Shown in pieces: positions 36,806 through 45,613 of a stretch of 64,000 nucleotides of DNA. Below the pieces are notes generated by a model. The model was not told the origin of the DNA and did no database searches. It saw only the letters and a program-made list of their open reading frames with translations. A program made the position numbers and the translations under genes. Within the stretch, counting starts at the first letter, position 1; every line of letters begins with the position of its first letter. Origin of the DNA: Pseudomonas anuradhapurensis (GTDB taxonomy: Bacteria > Pseudomonadota > Gammaproteobacteria > Pseudomonadales > Pseudomonadaceae); assembly GCF_014269225.2 (NCBI RefSeq), contig NZ_CP077097.1, forward strand, positions 62,001-126,000, given 5' to 3'.

Positions 36806-37276
36806 ATGGGCAGGAAGCGTTGGACAGCCCTGGCTGCCGCCCTGTTGATGGGCGGCAGTGCGGCGGCGATGGCGGCCAATGACGGCCAGGTCCGGGTCGA
36901 CCAGTTGCTCGGCTCGGACCCGGAATATCGGGAAACCTGGCAGGACGCAATCGAAGGCGAGGAACGCCTGCCCGATTGGGTGGTCAATCTGACCGGCAGT
37001 TCCCAGCAACAGATGTCGGCCGTTACCGAGGATGGCGACAAGTATCTGGTTGGCCCGTTGTGTGAACGACAGGACAACTGCACCTACAAGCGCCTGATCG
37101 TGGCGTTCAGCTGGGACAAGGACGATGCATACGGGATGCTCGTGGAGGTACCCGAAGGCTTGCCCAAGGACAAATCGCCAACCCGCCATGCCCAGTATCG
37201 CTGGTTGGGTAAGCCGGATGACGGCATGAAGGCGATGCTGCAAGAGCAACTCAAGCGTGACCCGAACTGGTACTGA
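36806..37276 (+). CDS. Ivy-type (inhibitor of vertebrate lysozyme) protein
   Basis: A 156-aa secreted protein. Signal peptide about 1-24, then a domain with the Ivy-family CERQDNC Cys pair followed by LIVAFSWD, which in Ivy proteins forms the disulfide-closed loop that blocks the C-type lysozyme active site. Such inhibitors protect cell walls from host or competitor lysozymes and from own lytic transglycosylases. The ATG at 36806 lies 2 bp after the DUF1328 stop with GAGG upstream. Family call rests on the motif and size. Confidence 0.82.
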   Translation: MGRKRWTALAAALLMGGSAAAMAANDGQVRVDQLLGSDPEYRETWQDAIEGEERLPDWVVNLTGSSQQQMSAVTEDGDKYLVGPLCERQDNCTYKRLIVAFSWDKDDAYGMLVEVPEGLPKDKSPTRHAQYRWLGKPDDGMKAMLQEQLKRDPNWY

Positions 37277-37320
37277 GCGCCTGCGCGGTACATATGAAGA
37301 GTCACGCACTGTCACGTAAT

Positions 37321-37352
37321 AGAAGCCGAACCTTTCTATAGTTCGGCCTTCT
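37321..37352 (+). terminator. Hairpin after the ivy gene
   Basis: AGAAGCCGAAC, an eight- to nine-base loop, GTTCGGCCTTCT: 11 pairs with one bulge, 44 bp after the stop. It lacks a T run, so its function as a terminator is uncertain. Confidence 0.5.
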
Positions 37353-37438
37353 ATGATGCGCCGCCCCGAGGAGGGGCAGCACATGACCAAGGGGCCGGGC
37401 CGTTCTGATTGCTACAGGATCGGAGTGGCCTAGGGGTA

Positions 37439-37567
37439 CAGGGAGTGCCTCCAGCATTGGGCCGGGTCAGGAAAGGCGGAATCGGAAGCATCAGGTCGGC
37501 GGTGCCACAAGGGCACCTGGCCAGACCTGGCTTCCGAGGAGCCATAGGGCAACCTCCTCTTTCCCTG
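37439..37567 (+). ncRNA. Highly structured RNA candidate
   Basis: An outer stem CAGGGA/TCCCTG (37439-37444 with 37562-37567) could close a long hairpin. In it TCGGAAGC pairs with GCTTCCGA (37482-37489 with 37530-37537), CAGGTC with GACCTG (37492-37497 with 37524-37529), and GGTGCC with GGCACC (37501-37506 with 37512-37517). Only short bulges interrupt about 20 perfect inner pairs. I do not recognise the family; it lacks the signal recognition particle RNA core, the 6S pattern and the tmRNA ends. Strand is uncertain because hairpins fold from either strand; plus is given since all neighbours run that way. It could be an independent sRNA, the ivy 3' UTR, or the gltP leader. Confidence 0.5.
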
Positions 37568-38016
37568 CGCGAATTCCCTCCCGAGACACATTTTGTTTCG
37601 ACCGTACATCATTTTTTTTTCCACAGCCGACTCGTCAATCAAGCGGCATTTGCGCCATTCGGATAGTCGAACAAGCCATCCTCCTAGCTCTTTCCACCCC
37701 GCCAAATCTGCCGAAAATTGGCGTTTTGGTCTTGTTCGGGATTCCGAACGTTATAAATCAAGCACTTGCGAACTCATCCTGGGGGTCAAAAAGCCTATGC
37801 ACGAACGGCATGGGGTATGCGCTTCCGGCATTAGATTTCCCCCTTTGCCATCGCAATAGTTGCGGCCTTTTTCGCTGGCCGAGCGTTCTGTCGTTCGCCT
37901 GCGGTGTCCTTACATGAACTCGTCGGACGCACCATCCGTTGCCCATCAACAGGGCAATGGCTCTGTTACAAGCGTTCCGCCGGGTGCCCATGACCACTAG
38001 AACAAAGGGTAAAGAC

Positions 38017-39345
38017 ATGAAGAAGGCAAAACTGAGCCTCGCCTGGCAGATCGTCATCGGTCTGATCCTGGGTGTTGCAATCGGCGCGCTACTGAATCAT
38101 TTCAGTGCAGAAAAGGCATGGTGGATCAGCAACGTCCTCCAGCCCGCTGGTGACATCTTCATTCGCCTGATCAAGATGATCGTCGTCCCGATCGTGATTT
38201 CGTCGCTGATCGTGGGTATCGCCGGGGTTGGCGACGCGAAAAAACTCGGCAGCATCGGCCTGAAGACCATCATCTACTTCGAAGTGGTGACCACCATCGC
38301 CATTGTCGTGGGTCTGGTCCTGGCAAACCTGTTCCACCCTGGCGCCGGTATCGACATGAGCACCCTGGGTACCGTGGACATCTCCAAGTACCAGGCTACT
38401 GCAGCCGAAGTGCAGCATGAGCATGCCTTCATCGAGACCCTGCTCAACCTGATCCCGTCGAACATCTTCGCAGCGCTGATGCGTGGCGAAATGCTGCCGA
38501 TCATCTTCTTCTCGGTGATGTTCGGCCTGGGCCTGTCGAGCCTGCAGGCAGAGCTGCGTGACCCGCTGGTACGTACCTTCCAGGCGGTTTCCGAGACCAT
38601 GTTCAAGGTCACCCACATGATCATGAACTACGCCCCGATCGGCGTGTTCGCCCTGATCGCCGTGACCGTTGCCAACTTCGGCTTCAGCTCGCTGCTGCCG
38701 CTGGCCAAGCTGGTGCTGCTGGTGTACTTCGCCATCGCCTTCTTCGCCTTCATGGTGCTGGGCCTGGTCGCCCGCCTGTTCGGCTTCTCGGTGATCAAGA
38801 TCATGCGCATCATGAAAGATGAGCTGATCCTCGCCTACTCCACCTCCAGCTCGGAAACCGTGCTGCCGCGCGTGATCGAGAAAATGGAGAAGTACGGTGC
38901 GCCGAAATCGATCTGCTCGTTCGTGGTACCGACCGGCTACTCCTTCAACCTCGACGGTTCGACCCTGTACCAGAGCATCGCGGCCATCTTCATCGCCCAG
39001 CTGTACGGTATCGACCTGTCGTGGAGCCAGCAGCTGCTGCTGGTCCTGACCCTGATGGTCACTTCCAAAGGTATCGCTGGCGTACCGGGCGTGTCCTTCG
39101 TGGTCCTGCTGGCTACCCTGGGCAGTGTGGGCATTCCGCTGGAAGGCCTGGCCTTTATCGCCGGTGTCGACCGCATCATGGACATGGCCCGTACCGCCTT
39201 GAACGTGGTGGGCAACGCCCTGGCAGCCCTGGTCATCGCTCGTTGGGAAGGCATGTACGATGCTGCCAAGGGCGACAAGTACTACGCCTCGCTGATGGCC
39301 GACAAACAGGAAGCCGCGGTGGTTGGCGAAGCTGCCAAGCGCTGA
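38017..39345 (+). CDS. gltP: Proton/glutamate-aspartate symporter
   Basis: A 442-aa dicarboxylate/amino acid:cation symporter (DAACS family). The serine-rich re-entrant loop STSSSETVLP, the FVVPTGYSFNLDG motif and the GIAGVPG hairpin are all present, with about eight membrane helices. I chose the ATG at 38017 (MKKAKLSLAW), which follows AAAGGGTAAAG; the frame opens 26 codons earlier without family similarity. A strong terminator follows. Confidence 0.93.
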   Translation: MKKAKLSLAWQIVIGLILGVAIGALLNHFSAEKAWWISNVLQPAGDIFIRLIKMIVVPIVISSLIVGIAGVGDAKKLGSIGLKTIIYFEVVTTIAIVVGLVLANLFHPGAGIDMSTLGTVDISKYQATAAEVQHEHAFIETLLNLIPSNIFAALMRGEMLPIIFFSVMFGLGLSSLQAELRDPLVRTFQAVSETMFKVTHMIMNYAPIGVFALIAVTVANFGFSSLLPLAKLVLLVYFAIAFFAFMVLGLVARLFGFSVIKIMRIMKDELILAYSTSSSETVLPRVIEKMEKYGAPKSICSFVVPTGYSFNLDGSTLYQSIAAIFIAQLYGIDLSWSQQLLLVLTLMVTSKGIAGVPGVSFVVLLATLGSVGIPLEGLAFIAGVDRIMDMARTALNVVGNALAALVIARWEGMYDAAKGDKYYASLMADKQEAAVVGEAAKR

Positions 39346-39367
39346 GCCTCACCTACGTTTGACCAAG

Positions 39368-39391
39368 AGCCCCGACTTGTCGGGGCTTTTT
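39368..39391 (+). terminator. Rho-independent terminator of gltP
   Basis: AGCCCCGAC, TT, GTCGGGGCT and a T run, 22 bp after the gltP stop: a textbook terminator. Confidence 0.92.
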
Positions 39392-39407
39392 GTTTTCCGG
39401 TGTGTTT

Positions 39408-39525
39408 GCGGTAGGCGCGGCCTTGCGTTGCGAAAGGGGCGCAGAGCGGCCCCGGTAATTTTGAGCAGCGAAGCTTGAGCCCTGGGGCGCTGCGCACCCT
39501 CTGGCGAGACAAGGCTGTTGCTACA
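39408..39525. repeat. Degenerate REP pair (type A)
   Basis: GTAGGCGCGGCCTTGCGTTG (from 39411) and a decayed inverse GACAAGGCTGTTGCTAC ending near 39523 resemble the type A units elsewhere but with several changes, so this looks like an ageing copy. Confidence 0.6.
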
Positions 39526-39591
39526 CGCAAGCGCGGCCGCCAGGGGCCGCGATACGCTATCATTCGGGCATTTTTCAGGGGGATCACACGG

Positions 39592-40821
39592 ATGCTCAAC
39601 GGCCTTTGGCTTGGTTTTTTCCTGGTGGCGGCAGTCTCCGCCCTGGCGCAATGGCTGGTTGGCGGCAACGCCGGTATCTTCGCGGCCATGGTCGAGAGCA
39701 TCTTTGCCATGGCCAAGCTGTCGGTCGAGGTCATGGTGCTGTTGTTCGGCACCCTGACCCTTTGGCTGGGCTTTCTCAAGATTGCCGAGAAGGCTGGCAT
39801 CGTCGAGTGGCTGGCCAAGGTGCTTGGCCCGTTATTCGCCCGCCTGATGCCCGAGGTCCCGCCCGGCCACCCTGCCCTGGGCCTGATCACCATGAACTTT
39901 GCCGCCAACGGCCTGGGCCTGGACAATGCTGCCACGCCGATCGGCCTGAAGGCCATGCGCGCGCTGCAGGAGCTGAACCCCAGCAGTACCACGGCGAGCA
40001 ATGCGCAGATCCTGTTCCTGGTGCTCAACGCCTCGTCGCTGACCTTGCTGCCGGTGACCATCTTCATGTACCGGGCGCAGCAGGGCGCAGCGGACCCGAC
40101 CATGGTATTCCTGCCCATCCTGTTGGCCACCAGTGTCTCGACCATGGTCGGCCTGCTGTCGGTGGCGGTGATGCAGCGCTTGCGCCTGTGGGATCCGGTG
40201 GTGCTCGCCTACCTGATCCCCGGTGCCTTGCTGCTGGGCGGCTTCATGGCGTTCCTCGGTACCCTGTCGGCGGCTGCGCTGGCCAGCCTGTCGTCGATCC
40301 TGGGCAATCTCACCCTGTTTGGCGTGATCATCCTGTTCCTGGTGATTGGTGCCCTGAGGCGGGTGCAGGTGTATGAAGCCTTTATCGAAGGCGCCAAGGA
40401 AGGTTTCGATGTAGCCAAAGACCTGTTGCCTTATCTGGTGGCGATGTTGGTGGCGGTGGGCGTGCTGCGCGCGTCTGGCGCCCTGGAAATGGCCCTCGAC
40501 GGCATTCGCCACCTGGTGACCTGGATGGGCCTGGACACCCGCTTCGTCGAGGGCCTGCCCACGGCGCTGGTCAAGCCGTTCTCTGGCAGTGCCGCGCGGG
40601 CGATGCTGATCGAGACCATGCAGACCCAGGGCGTCGACAGCTTCCCGGCGCTGGTGGCAGCGACCATCCAGGGCAGCACCGAAACCACCTTCTATGTGCT
40701 GGCGGTGTACTTCGGTGCGGTGGGTATCCAGCGGGTGCGCCATGCGGTTGGTTGCGCATTGCTGGCGGAATTGTGCGGTGTCATAGCAGCGATCTTCGTC
40801 TGCTACTGGTTCTTCGCCTGA
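39592..40821 (+). CDS. Nucleoside-recognition (Gate) domain membrane protein, SpmA/SpmB-like
   Basis: A 409-aa membrane protein with two Gate domains in tandem, like a fusion of Bacillus spore maturation proteins SpmA (first half, with NAATPIGLKAM) and SpmB (second half, with PFSGSAARAM and QGSTETTFYVLAVYFG). About nine membrane helices. I chose the ATG at 39592 after CAGGGGG. Fused forms occur in many non-spore-formers; transport of a small solute is likely but the substrate is unknown. Confidence 0.85.
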   Translation: MLNGLWLGFFLVAAVSALAQWLVGGNAGIFAAMVESIFAMAKLSVEVMVLLFGTLTLWLGFLKIAEKAGIVEWLAKVLGPLFARLMPEVPPGHPALGLITMNFAANGLGLDNAATPIGLKAMRALQELNPSSTTASNAQILFLVLNASSLTLLPVTIFMYRAQQGAADPTMVFLPILLATSVSTMVGLLSVAVMQRLRLWDPVVLAYLIPGALLLGGFMAFLGTLSAAALASLSSILGNLTLFGVIILFLVIGALRRVQVYEAFIEGAKEGFDVAKDLLPYLVAMLVAVGVLRASGALEMALDGIRHLVTWMGLDTRFVEGLPTALVKPFSGSAARAMLIETMQTQGVDSFPALVAATIQGSTETTFYVLAVYFGAVGIQRVRHAVGCALLAELCGVIAAIFVCYWFFA

Positions 40822-40841
40822 GTTATCTGCGCTACGGGCTG

Positions 40842-40957
40842 TTGTAGGAGCGGCCTTGCGTCGCGATGGGGCGCGAAGCGGCCCCGGCGATTTCTGCGTT
40901 GACGCTGGCCCGGGCCGCTGCGCGCGTCATCGCGACGCAAGGCCGCTCCTACACAAC
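40842..40957. repeat. Inverted pair of REP-type repeats (type A)
   Basis: Arms TTGTAGGAGCGGCCTTGCGT (40842 on) and its inverse ending at 40957 lie between the convergent ends of the SpmA/B-like gene and the Mla operon's lipoprotein gene. Confidence 0.9.
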
Positions 40958-40969
40958 GCGGACAGGCTT

Positions 40970-41587
40970 TCAGGGCGCGGGAACGCTACCTGCCTGGGCA
41001 ATGGTCCAGCCCACCACCTGCGAAGTCAGCTGGTCACAAGCCTGGCCAAAGCCTGCGACTACCGCTGACACCTGCCGTTCGGCCATTGGTTTGCGGATTT
41101 CGAAGCGTTTGCTGGCGAGGACGCGCTGAGTGCGCCCCTGTACCAGCCGTGCGTCATAGCGAATCACCACTTCCACCACCCCGTCCGCCCGGTATTCGCT
41201 TTGGAACGCCTGCAGCTCGCCGGCCAGTTCGAAGTCGGCCTGCAGATTGCTGTCGTCGGCGCTCAGCCGCCGTACCTGGCCGTCACGCTGAAAGCCGTCC
41301 AGCAGGCGATTGCGCAGCAGCACCGGCACCGCGTCGCTCCAGCGTGCGCCCTTGTAGCTGCTGACCACGTTGCCCTGGGGAATCACGGCAATCCGCGGAC
41401 CGGCCAGCACCTCGCTGGCCAGCGGCTTGTTCAGGCGCAGTGACCAGTCCAGCGCTGGCACTGTACGGCTGGGTTGGTTGACCGGCAGGCGATAGAGGTC
41501 GACGGGTTCGCTCTGCGGCAGGATCGAGCAGGCACTGGCCAGGCTCAGCGCAGCCGCCAGGGCCAGCAGGCGCAGCGACGGTTTCAT
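40970..41587 (-). CDS. ABC-type transport auxiliary lipoprotein of the Mla/MCE operon
   Basis: A 205-aa lipoprotein: lipobox ASAC (Cys20) followed by a domain resembling the PqiC/LPS-assembly-like ABC auxiliary family (VDLYRLP near the start and a central R-rich beta region). It is the last of four overlapping genes (permease, ATPase, MCE, lipoprotein), overlapping the MCE gene by ATGA. It probably sits in the outer membrane and receives or passes lipid from the MCE ring. Confidence 0.88.
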   Translation of the reverse strand: MKPSLRLLALAAALSLASACSILPQSEPVDLYRLPVNQPSRTVPALDWSLRLNKPLASEVLAGPRIAVIPQGNVVSSYKGARWSDAVPVLLRNRLLDGFQRDGQVRRLSADDSNLQADFELAGELQAFQSEYRADGVVEVVIRYDARLVQGRTQRVLASKRFEIRKPMAERQVSAVVAGFGQACDQLTSQVVGWTIAQAGSVPAP

Positions 41588-42522
41588 GGCTGGAACTCCT
41601 TGTTGTTGTCGCGGCCTAGCAGGTAGCCGCTGGGGTCGGCCTCCAGCTGCCGGGAAATACCCTTGAGTGCGTTGAGCGTTTCGCGCAGTTCGCGAATCGC
41701 CGGGCTGAGTTGGTTCAGGCCCTGGGCGCCGTCGCCGATCGCTTCGCGGTTGTCCTCGAGCAGGCGGTTGATGGTTGCGGTGCTTTCGGCCAACGACTGC
41801 ATGGCCTGCTCGGCGCTGCCGATCGCCTGTTTGCCCTCGCTGCCCAGCAGGCCATTGGCATTACGCATCAGCGCCTGGGTTTCAGCCAGGGTGGCGCTGG
41901 CTTGCTTGCCCACCTCCACCAGTTGCTCGATGGCCTGGGTGATGCTGCCGTGCTGGCCGGCGAAGGCGCCAGTGGTCTTGTCGAGGTTGGCCAGGGTGTT
42001 GCTGAGGTGGCCAATGTTGTCGTCGGAGAACATCTGGTTGGCGTTGTGCAGCAGCAGGTTGATGTTGGTCACCAGGTCGCTGCTGTCATTGAGCAGCCGC
42101 GAGATCGGCGAGGGCGAAGCGATGATCACTGGTAGCTTGCCGTCCTTGCCTTTCAGTTCAGGGCTTTGCGGGGTGCCGCCGCTGAGCTGGATGAACGAGT
42201 TGCCGGTCACGCCGGCCAGGGTCAGCTTGGCCTGGGTGTCTTCCTTCACTGGGGTGTCTGCGCTCAAGCGCACCCGTGCCAGTACCCGGCGGGGGTCTTT
42301 CGGGTCCAGGCGCAGGGTCGACACGTCACCCACCTTGATCCCGTTGTACTGCACCGGGCTGCCGCGCGACAGGCCAGAGACCGCTTCGTTGAACACCACC
42401 TCGTAGTCCTTGAAGGCGTCGTCGACACTGGATTTGGTCAGCCACAGGCCGAACAGCATGGCGCCGGCCACCACCAGGACGGTGACCAGGCCGATAAGGA
42501 CGTGATGGGCTCGGGTTTCCAT
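41584..42522 (-). CDS. MCE/MlaD-type lipid-binding protein
   Basis: A 312-aa protein with one N-terminal membrane helix (about 8-28), an MCE domain (about 40-120, with VQYNGIKVGDV and the Gly/Leu pore-loop region) and a long helical tail (about 150-295) with heptad-like repeats. MCE proteins form hexameric rings that carry phospholipid between membranes. It begins 3 bp after the ATPase gene. The long tail resembles LetB/Yeb-type or Mycobacterial MCE more than short E. coli MlaD. Confidence 0.92.
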   Translation of the reverse strand: METRAHHVLIGLVTVLVVAGAMLFGLWLTKSSVDDAFKDYEVVFNEAVSGLSRGSPVQYNGIKVGDVSTLRLDPKDPRRVLARVRLSADTPVKEDTQAKLTLAGVTGNSFIQLSGGTPQSPELKGKDGKLPVIIASPSPISRLLNDSSDLVTNINLLLHNANQMFSDDNIGHLSNTLANLDKTTGAFAGQHGSITQAIEQLVEVGKQASATLAETQALMRNANGLLGSEGKQAIGSAEQAMQSLAESTATINRLLEDNREAIGDGAQGLNQLSPAIRELRETLNALKGISRQLEADPSGYLLGRDNNKEFQP

Positions 42523-42525
42523 TGC

Positions 42526-43317
42526 TCAGCGCTCCTGCCCGGCTCGGACGGCGGCCTGTTCGGCTGCGCGCCCGCGTGGGCCATGAAAATATTCTTGAAT
42601 CCAGGCGTCGCTGGCCTGTTCGACCTCGGCCAGCGGGCCGGCGACCAGGACCTTCTTCTGCGACAGCACGGCGATGCGGTCGGTGATGGTGTAGAGGGTG
42701 TCGAGGTCGTGGGTGATAAGGAATACCGACAGGCCCAGCGCGTCACGCAGGGTCAGGATCAGTTGGTCGAAGGCGGCGGCGCCAATCGGGTCCAGGCCGG
42801 CGGTGGGCTCGTCGAGGAACAGGATGTCAGGGTCCAGCGCCAAGGCGCGGGCCAGTGCCGCGCGCTTGATCATGCCGCCGGACAGCGAGGCCGGGTACTT
42901 GTCAGCGGCTGAGATCGGCAAGCCGGCCAGGGCCAGCTTCACCCCGGCCAGATGCTCGGCATCGGCGCGGGACAGCCCGGCATGCTCGATCAACGGCAAG
43001 GCCACGTTCTCGGTCACCGTCAGCGAGGAAAACAACGCGCCCTTCTGGAACAGCACGCCGAAGCGCCGCTCGACCAGTGAGCGTTGCTCTTCGCGCAGGC
43101 CGGCCAGATCCTGGCCGAACACCTTGATCTGCCCCTCATTGGGCCGCCGCAGGCCGATGATACTGCGCAGCAGTACCGATTTGCCGCTGCCTGAGCCACC
43201 GACCACGGCGAGGATCTCGCCGCGGTACAGGTCGAGGTCGAGGTTTTCATGCACGCTCTGGCGGCCAAAGCGGTTGCAGATGCCCCGCGCCTCGATCACG
43301 CGTTCCCGGCCACTCAC
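42526..43317 (-). CDS. Mla-type lipid ABC transporter ATPase
   Basis: A 263-aa MlaF-like ATPase: Walker A GGSGSGKSV (41-49), signature LSGGM typical of MlaF, Walker B LFLDEPTAGLDP, and His in ITHDLDT. I chose the GTG at 43317, which overlaps the permease stop as GTGA; a later GTG (VIEARG) is possible. It powers lipid movement with the permease encoded just upstream. Confidence 0.93.
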   Translation of the reverse strand: MSGRERVIEARGICNRFGRQSVHENLDLDLYRGEILAVVGGSGSGKSVLLRSIIGLRRPNEGQIKVFGQDLAGLREEQRSLVERRFGVLFQKGALFSSLTVTENVALPLIEHAGLSRADAEHLAGVKLALAGLPISAADKYPASLSGGMIKRAALARALALDPDILFLDEPTAGLDPIGAAAFDQLILTLRDALGLSVFLITHDLDTLYTITDRIAVLSQKKVLVAGPLAEVEQASDAWIQEYFHGPRGRAAEQAAVRAGQER

Positions 43318-44438
43318 CAGCCCATCTCCATGAAGAACAGGGCGGCCACCGCGTCCAGCACGATGACCACGAATATCGACTGCACCACTGCCGAGGTGGT
43401 ATGCGCCCCTACCGATTCGGCGCTGCCGCTGACCTTGAAGCCTTCCAGGCAGCCAATGGCGGCAATCAGGAAGGCGAAGAACGGCGCCTTGGCCAGGCCC
43501 ACCAGGAAATGTTGTACGCCGATGTCGCTTTGCAGCAGCGACAGGAACATGGCTGGTGAAATGTCCAGCGACAGCGCACATACCACCGCGCCGCCGGCGA
43601 TGCCGCAGATCATCGCGACAAAGGTGAGCAAGGGCAGCGAAATCAGCAAGGCCAGTACCCGTGGCACCACCAGCAGTTCCATGGGGTTCAGGCCCAGGGT
43701 GCGGATGGCGTCGATCTCCTCGTTGGCCTTCATCGAGCCGATCTGTGCGGTGAACGCACTGGCGGTGCGGCCGGCCATGAGGATGGCGGTCAGCAGCACG
43801 GCGAACTCGCGCAGGAACGAGAAGGCCACCAGGTCGACGGTGAAGATGGTCGCGCCGAAATCAGCCAGCACCGTGGCGCCGAGGAAGGCTACCACCGCGC
43901 CCACCAGGAAGGTCAGCAAGGCGACGATGGGCGCGGCATCCAGGCCAGTCTGTTCGATGTGCGCGACGACCGGGGTAAAGCGCCAGCGATGCGGTTGCAG
44001 GGCGCGGCGCATAAGGGTTTCGAGAATCACGCCAACGAAGCCGAGCAACTGCAGGCTGTCTTGCCACAAGGTGCCGACGGCGCAGCCGATGCGTTCCAGC
44101 AGCAACAGCAGCACGTTGCGCTCGGGCTCCTTGACCGGAATGCAGTAGTCCTGCACGGAGCAATACACGTTCTTCAGCAGTGCGCGGCTGGCTTCGGGCA
44201 GTTGGTCGGTGCAGTGCGACAGGCGCTCGGCACCGAGCAGTTCGGCCAGCAGCGAGGCCCCGGCGGTATCCAGGCGCCCCAGTTGGCTGAGATCGGCAAC
44301 GGTATCGGCGGCGTACTGTGCGCGCAGATGCTCGCTGTCACGCTTGAGGCTGGCGTAATGCGCCAGCGTCCAGTCGCCGGTAATGCGCAGGCAAGCCGGT
44401 TGGCTACTGGTGTCCAGGGTGGCGCTGGGTGGGGTCAT
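43314..44438 (-). CDS. MlaE-type permease with N-terminal STAS-like domain
   Basis: A 374-aa protein. Residues 1-95 look like a STAS domain (ADLSQLGRLDTAGASLL), and residues 110-374 form the MlaE permease with the conserved GRTASAFTAQIGSMK and EEIDAIRTLGLNP motifs and about five helices. In E. coli the STAS subunit MlaB is a separate protein; here the function is fused. First gene of the four-gene leftward operon. A separate mla operon is expected elsewhere in Pseudomonas, so this is probably a second system. Confidence 0.92.
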   Translation of the reverse strand: MTPPSATLDTSSQPACLRITGDWTLAHYASLKRDSEHLRAQYAADTVADLSQLGRLDTAGASLLAELLGAERLSHCTDQLPEASRALLKNVYCSVQDYCIPVKEPERNVLLLLLERIGCAVGTLWQDSLQLLGFVGVILETLMRRALQPHRWRFTPVVAHIEQTGLDAAPIVALLTFLVGAVVAFLGATVLADFGATIFTVDLVAFSFLREFAVLLTAILMAGRTASAFTAQIGSMKANEEIDAIRTLGLNPMELLVVPRVLALLISLPLLTFVAMICGIAGGAVVCALSLDISPAMFLSLLQSDIGVQHFLVGLAKAPFFAFLIAAIGCLEGFKVSGSAESVGAHTTSAVVQSIFVVIVLDAVAALFFMEMGW

Positions 44439-44557
44439 CGGGCTCCATGCTCCTGACTCGGCAGTGAGGCTCAGGGCCTGATCATAGCGCAGCGGGCAGG
44501 GGCTGTTTGGTGATTATGTGCTGTGTGGGGCACGGGGGGCACAACGTCTCTCCCTCA

Positions 44558-45580
44558 TCATTGCGCTGGCGTGTCGTCGACCACTTTGAAGCGCAGTACG
44601 CCAATCACCTGCCCATCTTCGGTCAGTACCCTTACCTGCCACTTGCCCTCCGGGTTCGGCGGGAAGTTCTGTTTGTGCGTCCAGGCGCGGTAGCCTTCCT
44701 TGCGGCCGCCATGGATGTCCAGGGCAATGCGGTCGACCTCCTGGCCATCTTTTTGCCAGACGTGGTAGATCCGTTCGTTCAGGCCGCGTGGCGCATTGAT
44801 CGCGGTATAGGCATACAGCCCGTCGCTGCTGATGCGGCTGGCCGCGATTTCTTTCAGCGAAGCGCCTGGTTGGCGGTTCTGCACCTCGGTGCTGACCGCG
44901 ACGTCGGTCATCCACAGGGTCGCCGGTGGCACCCATGAGCGCAGCAGCCACCCGCCGCCGCCGACCGACAGGGTAACCAGCACCAGGGCGACGGCACGCC
45001 GCCAGTTGTTGATCGGGAAGCTGCTGGCCAGGCTGGGGAACGACAGTGCCATGGCGATGATCAGGGCCAGCTTGAAACTTTGCGCGGTGGTCAGGTGCAG
45101 GATGATCGGCAGCGCAGTGAGCAATGCGGCGAACAGGGTCAGCGTATGCAGCGCCAGGAACAGCCAACGCCGTGGTGCCAGCCACTTGTAGTAGAGCGGG
45201 TCGATGATCGAGACCAGGCCGGCGGCGCCGAGCAGGCCGGTGAACACCAGTTGGCTGCTGTTCCAGGTGGTGGTGACGAAGAAGAATGGCAGCACGAAGA
45301 ACAGCGATTCCTGGTGAATCATCTGCGTTGCATAGCGCAACAGCGGTTGCGGAATTTCGCGGTTGAAGATCCGCGCGAACAGGCCGGTGAGGGTGTTCTC
45401 CAGCATCAGCCAGACCCAGCTGACCAGCATCAGCACGGCCACCCAGCTGGCCAGGCTGGCCTGACGGTCAACCAGGATGAAACTGCCGATGCCTGAAAGG
45501 AAACCGCCAAGCGCAATGATGCCGGGGTAGCGTTTGAGCAGATCGATGATGCGCTGGACGATGCGGGGTATGTGGGGCAT
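44558..45580 (-). CDS. DUF5924/DUF2914 membrane protein
   Basis: A 340-aa protein with about seven to eight membrane helices in the first 235 residues, followed by a soluble C-terminal DUF2914 domain (ERIYHVWQKDG, GYRAWTHK, GKWQVRVLTEDG) that resembles a beta-sandwich. I chose the ATG at 45580 (MPHIPRIVQ), before the first helix. No partner genes are obvious; function unknown. Confidence 0.8.
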   Translation of the reverse strand: MPHIPRIVQRIIDLLKRYPGIIALGGFLSGIGSFILVDRQASLASWVAVLMLVSWVWLMLENTLTGLFARIFNREIPQPLLRYATQMIHQESLFFVLPFFFVTTTWNSSQLVFTGLLGAAGLVSIIDPLYYKWLAPRRWLFLALHTLTLFAALLTALPIILHLTTAQSFKLALIIAMALSFPSLASSFPINNWRRAVALVLVTLSVGGGGWLLRSWVPPATLWMTDVAVSTEVQNRQPGASLKEIAASRISSDGLYAYTAINAPRGLNERIYHVWQKDGQEVDRIALDIHGGRKEGYRAWTHKQNFPPNPEGKWQVRVLTEDGQVIGVLRFKVVDDTPAQ

Positions 45581-45613
45581 TGGCTCTACAACGGAGAAGA
45601 TGAGGTGGCTGTG

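Larger units (their letters stand above)
37277..38016. other. 740-bp intergenic region between ivy cluster and gltP
   Basis: No convincing gene; short open frames here lack coding character. It contains a hairpin after ivy (37321-37352), a small GCCCC/GGGGC hairpin with GAGGA in its loop (37363-37377), a long folded element (37439-37567), a nine-T run (37612-37620), a GTTCGG/CCGAAC hairpin (37735-37750), and a weak sigma-54-like match at 37807-37820. The right part is the gltP leader or promoter. Confidence 0.7.

Noticed and set aside
37400..37570. Signal recognition particle RNA (4.5S) or 6S RNA at this site
   Set aside because: GTCAGG and GGAAGCA occur but not in the arrangement of the conserved 4.5S apical loop, and the fold does not match 6S; left as an unknown structured candidate.
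37593..37917. Short open frames in the gltP upstream gap
   Set aside because: No ribosome sites, no family similarity, and poor codon character; the region looks regulatory.
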